DNA of 15,433 nucleotides from Candidatus Uhrbacteria bacterium (GTDB lineage Bacteria; Patescibacteriota; Patescibacteriia; UBA9934; GWF2-40-263), in contig DOJV01000058.1 in the NCBI GenBank assembly GCA_003511125.1, positions 1 to 15,433 on the forward strand, in the 5' to 3' direction. Shown piece after piece: positions 12,674 to 15,433 of this stretch (positions are counted from its first letter, which is position 1; each line of letters begins with the position of its first letter). The notes under the pieces were generated by a model, which worked only from the letters and a program-made list of their open reading frames with translations, had not been told where the DNA came from and searched no databases. The translations under genes and the position numbers were made by a program.

Positions 12674-13606
12674 TTATTTAGCGCAAAACCAAACTTCGCT
12701 ACTCGTCACCCCGTCGGCAAAACACGATTCTTTCTCGCAAACCAACCCGGCTTTTTCCGCTGCCTGTTGGCCAACAGAGTCGCCAACCGCCAAATATTTC
12801 CAGTCTTGGTACCCAAGTTCGCAACTCCATTCGACAGTTTTTACTTCTGGCTGGATCAACATGTCACCGGCTTGTTCAGAATAATCAAATTCGAGCGGCA
12901 TGGGATAGCAAACATAGCCTTGGCTTTCAAAATTTTTGACTTGTTTTGGTAACTTACTGGCATCCCAATCTTCACGGGAAGTAATCGTGACCTCGGTGTA
13001 TTCGCTATCAATAAAAGTCTGTAAATCTTTGAAAGGTGTGATAGCTCCGCTAAGTAAGTTAGAGCAATCATTGGTACCGACTTGAATATTCGAGGCTTCT
13101 TCGATTTCAAAACTTTTTTGCATGATCTCGAAGTTTTTTGCTTGTTCAGACATAACCTCTTGGCTGGAATAAACACAATCCAAACTTCGACCAATTTCCT
13201 CATTAAGAATGAAAACAACTCGGATTGTCGCTCCTTCTAAATCAATAATTAATTCTTGAGCCGGTTGACCAGCCATCGAAGTGTAATTTTTGGCAAAAAT
13301 TTCTTCGGCCTTAAAACCTTCGGCAAACCAGTCGACAAATTCTGACAGGGTTTGCGGTTGACCGGAGTCGTTGGTTAAAGCGTTTTGAAAACCATAAACC
13401 CGACAAACAATACTTTTGTCCGGAGAAACAAATTCTTGACCATCATTATTAACCGAAGCTTCACCGAACGTCCAACTGTCCGGATAAGACAAGCTGAATT
13501 CGTAGCGGGTGTTTTGATAGGTCAACCAAGGTACTGGCTTAAAAATAAAAAAAGCAGCTAAAATTAAAACCGCCAGCGCTAATAAAACGATTATTAGTTT
13601 CTTCAT
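12674..13606 (-). CDS. Membrane-anchored PsbP-like extracytoplasmic protein
   Basis: A 310-residue protein anchored by one N-terminal helix (about 3-24) or exported. Residues about 30-170 match the PsbP-like/Mog1 type of domain common in bacterial exported proteins: WLTYQNTRYEFSLSYPDSW, then beta strands and FEIMQKSFEI near the end. There is no lipobox Cys at the usual place. A second part, from about 175 to 310, has six or more Cys (for example NDCSNLL, WSCELGY, CEKESCF) and no family I can name; its last residues include EVWFCAK. This domain type is widespread outside photosynthesis, and its role here is unknown. The neighbouring envelope proteins suggest a shared surface function. Confidence 0.8.
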   Translation of the reverse strand: MKKLIIVLLALAVLILAAFFIFKPVPWLTYQNTRYEFSLSYPDSWTFGEASVNNDGQEFVSPDKSIVCRVYGFQNALTNDSGQPQTLSEFVDWFAEGFKAEEIFAKNYTSMAGQPAQELIIDLEGATIRVVFILNEEIGRSLDCVYSSQEVMSEQAKNFEIMQKSFEIEEASNIQVGTNDCSNLLSGAITPFKDLQTFIDSEYTEVTITSREDWDASKLPKQVKNFESQGYVCYPMPLEFDYSEQAGDMLIQPEVKTVEWSCELGYQDWKYLAVGDSVGQQAAEKAGLVCEKESCFADGVTSSEVWFCAK

Positions 13607-13651
13607 AAATTGAGAAGGATTAAATAACCAATCGGGTTATGTTTTTCTTGC

Positions 13652-14086
13652 TTAAAGTATAGCTTTTTTAATCGCCGTCTCCAACCTCTCTGACTCGTCA
13701 GTGCCGATTCGAAATCTTTTGCCATCTTTCATAACTATTTCCACGGCAGCAAAACCGGAAACATTAAAAATCCACATGTAAGGCCGAGGACACACCCTGA
13801 TACCCCAGCCGCAATACCAATGATTTTTTACACTTTGGGCCGAAATAATTTCTTTGAGAGCAAAACGTTTTTTGAATATTCCGTAACCAAATTTGATGGA
13901 TAAAAAAGCTTCGTCGATTTTCACTTGAAGTGTAGAAAACGAAAACAAAATTAAAATAATAAAAATTTCAAGAAAAAAAACCGAAAAAGGAATTTTTTCT
14001 TGCTGGGAGACAAAGATAAAAAGTATAACGGTCATCAATGTCGCAAACAGCATTAGACGACCGATTTGAGTGTGTTGGTAAGTCAT
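13652..14086 (-). CDS. Two-helix membrane protein with PH-like tail
   Basis: A 144-residue membrane protein. Two hydrophobic helices (about 11-27 and 33-52) form a short hairpin, and the remaining 90 residues look like a beta-rich cytosolic domain. The order is VKIDEAFLSIKFGYGIF, FALKEIISAQ, then a long aromatic loop with GWGIRVCPRPYMWIFNVSGFAAVEIVMKDGK, followed by RIGTDESERLETAI. The layout of strands followed by a terminal helix resembles bacterial pleckstrin-homology-like domains. The GIR...YMWIFNVSG...VEI pattern is one I associate with small conserved membrane proteins of unknown function. It lies between the unknown gene 14120-14614 and the PsbP-like gene with short gaps. Confidence 0.75.
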   Translation of the reverse strand: MTYQHTQIGRLMLFATLMTVILFIFVSQQEKIPFSVFFLEIFIILILFSFSTLQVKIDEAFLSIKFGYGIFKKRFALKEIISAQSVKNHWYCGWGIRVCPRPYMWIFNVSGFAAVEIVMKDGKRFRIGTDESERLETAIKKAIL

Positions 14087-14119
14087 ATTTATACGCGGGT
14101 TTGGGCTACTAAATTTAAA

Positions 14120-14614
14120 CTATTTTATTTCTACTACCTTGTTTCCCAAATGTCTTTCCCTTTTCCAAACGCCTTCTTTTTCATCATAAAATTTTCTGGT
14201 ATCAAAAGTGGAATAACCGATTTTTGGTTCACGGGAAACCGGAACAAAAAAATCCACTTTGGCTTCGGAACCAAAAGTTAAGAAAATTGGTCCGGTTTCT
14301 TTTTGGACATCTTGATTGGTTTCTAATTTTTTACCGCGCGCGTTAACAACATAATTTCTGGCACCCTCGGTTTGGGTTCTTTCCAACAAACGCTGAGCGT
14401 ATTGCGTCTCGTTCTCACCAAAGACTGCCACTACATCAAAATCTGGCGGCGCGACTTTTTTTAAAGTTTGATAATCCGGAATAAAAACCAAAACACTTTG
14501 GGTTTCATATTCTCGGCCTTCGGTTTTTTTAAATCTTTGAGTCGTGCCATCCGGAAGATATTTGTATTCCGAGCCTTGAGATGTGACAACGGTTCGACCT
14601 TCGTATTGAGTCAT
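14120..14614 (-). CDS. Soluble protein, 164 aa, unknown
   Basis: I do not recognise this family with confidence. The protein is polar, with many Glu, Lys and Thr, and lacks membrane or signal segments. The first 40 residues look like beta strands carrying a TTQRFKKTEGREYETQS stretch. A VLVFIPDYQTL strand, an NETQYAQRLLERTQTEG helix and a VDFFVPVSREPKIGYSTFD strand follow, ending in GVWKRERHLGNKVVEIK. The gene is 9 nt after the CYTH gene, so the two are probably translated from one mRNA. Nothing in the sequence suggests a catalytic site. Confidence 0.75.
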   Translation of the reverse strand: MTQYEGRTVVTSQGSEYKYLPDGTTQRFKKTEGREYETQSVLVFIPDYQTLKKVAPPDFDVVAVFGENETQYAQRLLERTQTEGARNYVVNARGKKLETNQDVQKETGPIFLTFGSEAKVDFFVPVSREPKIGYSTFDTRKFYDEKEGVWKRERHLGNKVVEIK

Positions 14615-14623
14615 AATAAATTT

Positions 14624-15103
14624 TTATTTCAAAAATTCTCCCGGCTTCCCCTCTAAAGCCAAACTGTGATTGGAATATCTCAAGTCATCCGTAACCTCCA
14701 AACCAAACCATTCCGGGGGAACAAAGGAGTTCGCTGCTTCTGCGCTATCAAACTCTACCTCGGCCGTGATCACCCCTTCGAGTCGACCGCCGTAAATATC
14801 TAACTCGATTGTACCGTATTCACCAGGAATCTCATAACGAGTTTTTTCTAAACGCTTCCCGACCGTGGTCGGCCAAAAAGCTTCAAACTGCTCACCAGAA
14901 ATTTCGACCTCGAGTTCGGTACGAACTAAACCAAAACCTTTTTTGACGGTCTCAAAAAATTTGTCGCCTTTACGACGCAGGCGAACAACAGTCCCGTCAG
15001 CGTCGAGGGCGAGGTAGCCTTGCTCGATGTCTTTGTGAGGATATTTGGAGAGATTCTCGGGCAGGGTTTTGATAAGAAATTTTCGTTCGATTTCGAAAGG
15101 CAT
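14624..15103 (-). CDS. CYTH-domain triphosphate tunnel enzyme
   Basis: A 159-residue protein of the CYTH/triphosphate tunnel metalloenzyme superfamily. The hallmark ExExK opens the protein (EIERKFL, residues 4-10; Glu4, Glu6, Lys8). Further charged strands typical of the tunnel follow: VVRLRRKGDKFFETVKKG, TELEVEISGEQFEAFW, KTRYEIP and IELDIYGG, then AEVEFDSAEAA with acidic metal ligands. Most bacterial members hydrolyse tripolyphosphate or nucleoside triphosphates; a class IV adenylate cyclase role is possible but less likely at this short length. It is the first gene of the leftward envelope group and diverges from the PadR-like gene at 15178. No SD is visible. Confidence 0.88.
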   Translation of the reverse strand: MPFEIERKFLIKTLPENLSKYPHKDIEQGYLALDADGTVVRLRRKGDKFFETVKKGFGLVRTELEVEISGEQFEAFWPTTVGKRLEKTRYEIPGEYGTIELDIYGGRLEGVITAEVEFDSAEAANSFVPPEWFGLEVTDDLRYSNHSLALEGKPGEFLK

Positions 15104-15107
15104 AGAC

Positions 15108-15134
15108 TTGATTTTTTATTATCATTATGATACT
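15108..15134. promoter_or_regulatory. Overlapping divergent promoter region
   Basis: On the plus strand TTGATT (15108-15113) is followed by -10-like GATACT (15129-15134) after a short spacer; TATGAT at 15126-15131 is an alternative. On the minus strand GATAAT (15123-15118) could serve the CYTH gene with a leader of about 8 nt. The two may exclude one another. Confidence 0.4.
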
Positions 15135-15177
15135 TTTTTATCACTACATTGGCCAACCAGAAACCTTTGGAGAAACA

Positions 15178-15429
15178 ATGAGCCTGAAGTTTTCGTCCCA
15201 AGAAGCATTGATCCTTGAAGTTATCAGAAGCCAGCCCGAAAAATGGTGGGCTTCTCTGGAAATTATGGATACTTGTCGTCAAGTAGATGCCAGTGTCCAT
15301 GTAAATCAAGGCAACCTCTATCCAGCATTGCGAATGTTGACCGCCAATTGTTTTGCCGTTGATAGGTGGGAAAACGAGGAAGAGAAGCGAATCAGAATTC
15401 AGATAGCTGGATCACTCGTGTCTCGTTAA
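15178..15429 (+). CDS. PadR-like winged-helix protein
   Basis: An 83-residue protein. The core matches the PadR-type winged helix: a first helix EALILEVIRSQPEKWWASLEIMD, then HVNQGNLYPALRML as the recognition helix (the family reads GxLYPxLxxL), and VDRWENEEEKRIRIQI as the wing. The C-terminal dimer helix of long PadR proteins is absent, so this is a minimal form. ATG 15178 is chosen because GGAG ends 5 nt upstream; an in-frame ATG at 15127 lies in the promoter region. It has an SD, unlike the resident genes. PadR proteins are usually repressors that sense small molecules. Here it diverges from the CYTH gene and could regulate that gene or itself. Confidence 0.75.
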   Translation: MSLKFSSQEALILEVIRSQPEKWWASLEIMDTCRQVDASVHVNQGNLYPALRMLTANCFAVDRWENEEEKRIRIQIAGSLVSR

Positions 15430-15433
15430 CTTT

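Noticed and set aside
1..15433. tRNA, rRNA or CRISPR array
   Set aside because: No cloverleaf with a TTCRA-type arm, no rRNA-like stretch and no regularly spaced repeats were seen on either strand.

Overview
The window looks like a chromosomal piece of a small-genome bacterium, most likely Candidatus Patescibacteria (CPR, Parcubacteria-like). This is an inference. It rests on A/T-rich host genes with almost no Shine-Dalgarno (SD) sequences, very tight gene spacing, a PriA whose helicase motifs have decayed, a secreted repeat protein of a type I associate with this group, and many small envelope proteins without close relatives that I recognise.

Layout. Positions 1-1620 hold two G+C-richer orphan genes transcribed divergently (242-811 minus, 1154-1552 plus), each with its own strong promoter, SD and terminator. 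Positions 1647-6225 are a plus-strand run: a secreted repeat protein, a LigB/MEMO-like protein, priA and def, closed by a terminator. Positions 6267-6842 hold a third orphan cassette between two terminators. Positions 6846-11881 are a minus-strand operon, read from the right: GNAT acetyltransferase, fold-type II PLP enzyme (threonine-synthase-like), two Nudix hydrolases, a frameshifted PNPOx-family flavoprotein gene and a hemolysin III-family membrane protein. That operon is split by a very G+C-rich MYG1-family gene on the opposite strand (9180-10163). Positions 11985-15103 are a second minus-strand group: CYTH phosphohydrolase, an unknown protein, a two-helix membrane protein and two membrane-anchored extracytoplasmic proteins. 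A PadR-like small regulator reads rightward from 15178 to the window edge.

The main discovery is the MYG1 insertion. It is bounded by a 52-bp direct repeat (8877-8928 and 10307-10358, two mismatches). The repeat is the 3' end of the PLP-enzyme gene, including its last codons and stop. The copy next to the Nudix gene keeps the 2-nt operon spacing, so it looks like the displaced original end. The other copy completes the interrupted gene. This is the footprint of a cassette that entered at the 3' end of a gene and rebuilt it. No recombinase is in the window.

More broadly, the window has two gene populations. Resident genes are A/T-rich, lack SDs and partly look leaderless. Inserted single-gene units have a consensus-like promoter, a clear SD, higher G+C and a dedicated hairpin terminator. 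I read the second set as captured stand-alone expression cassettes.
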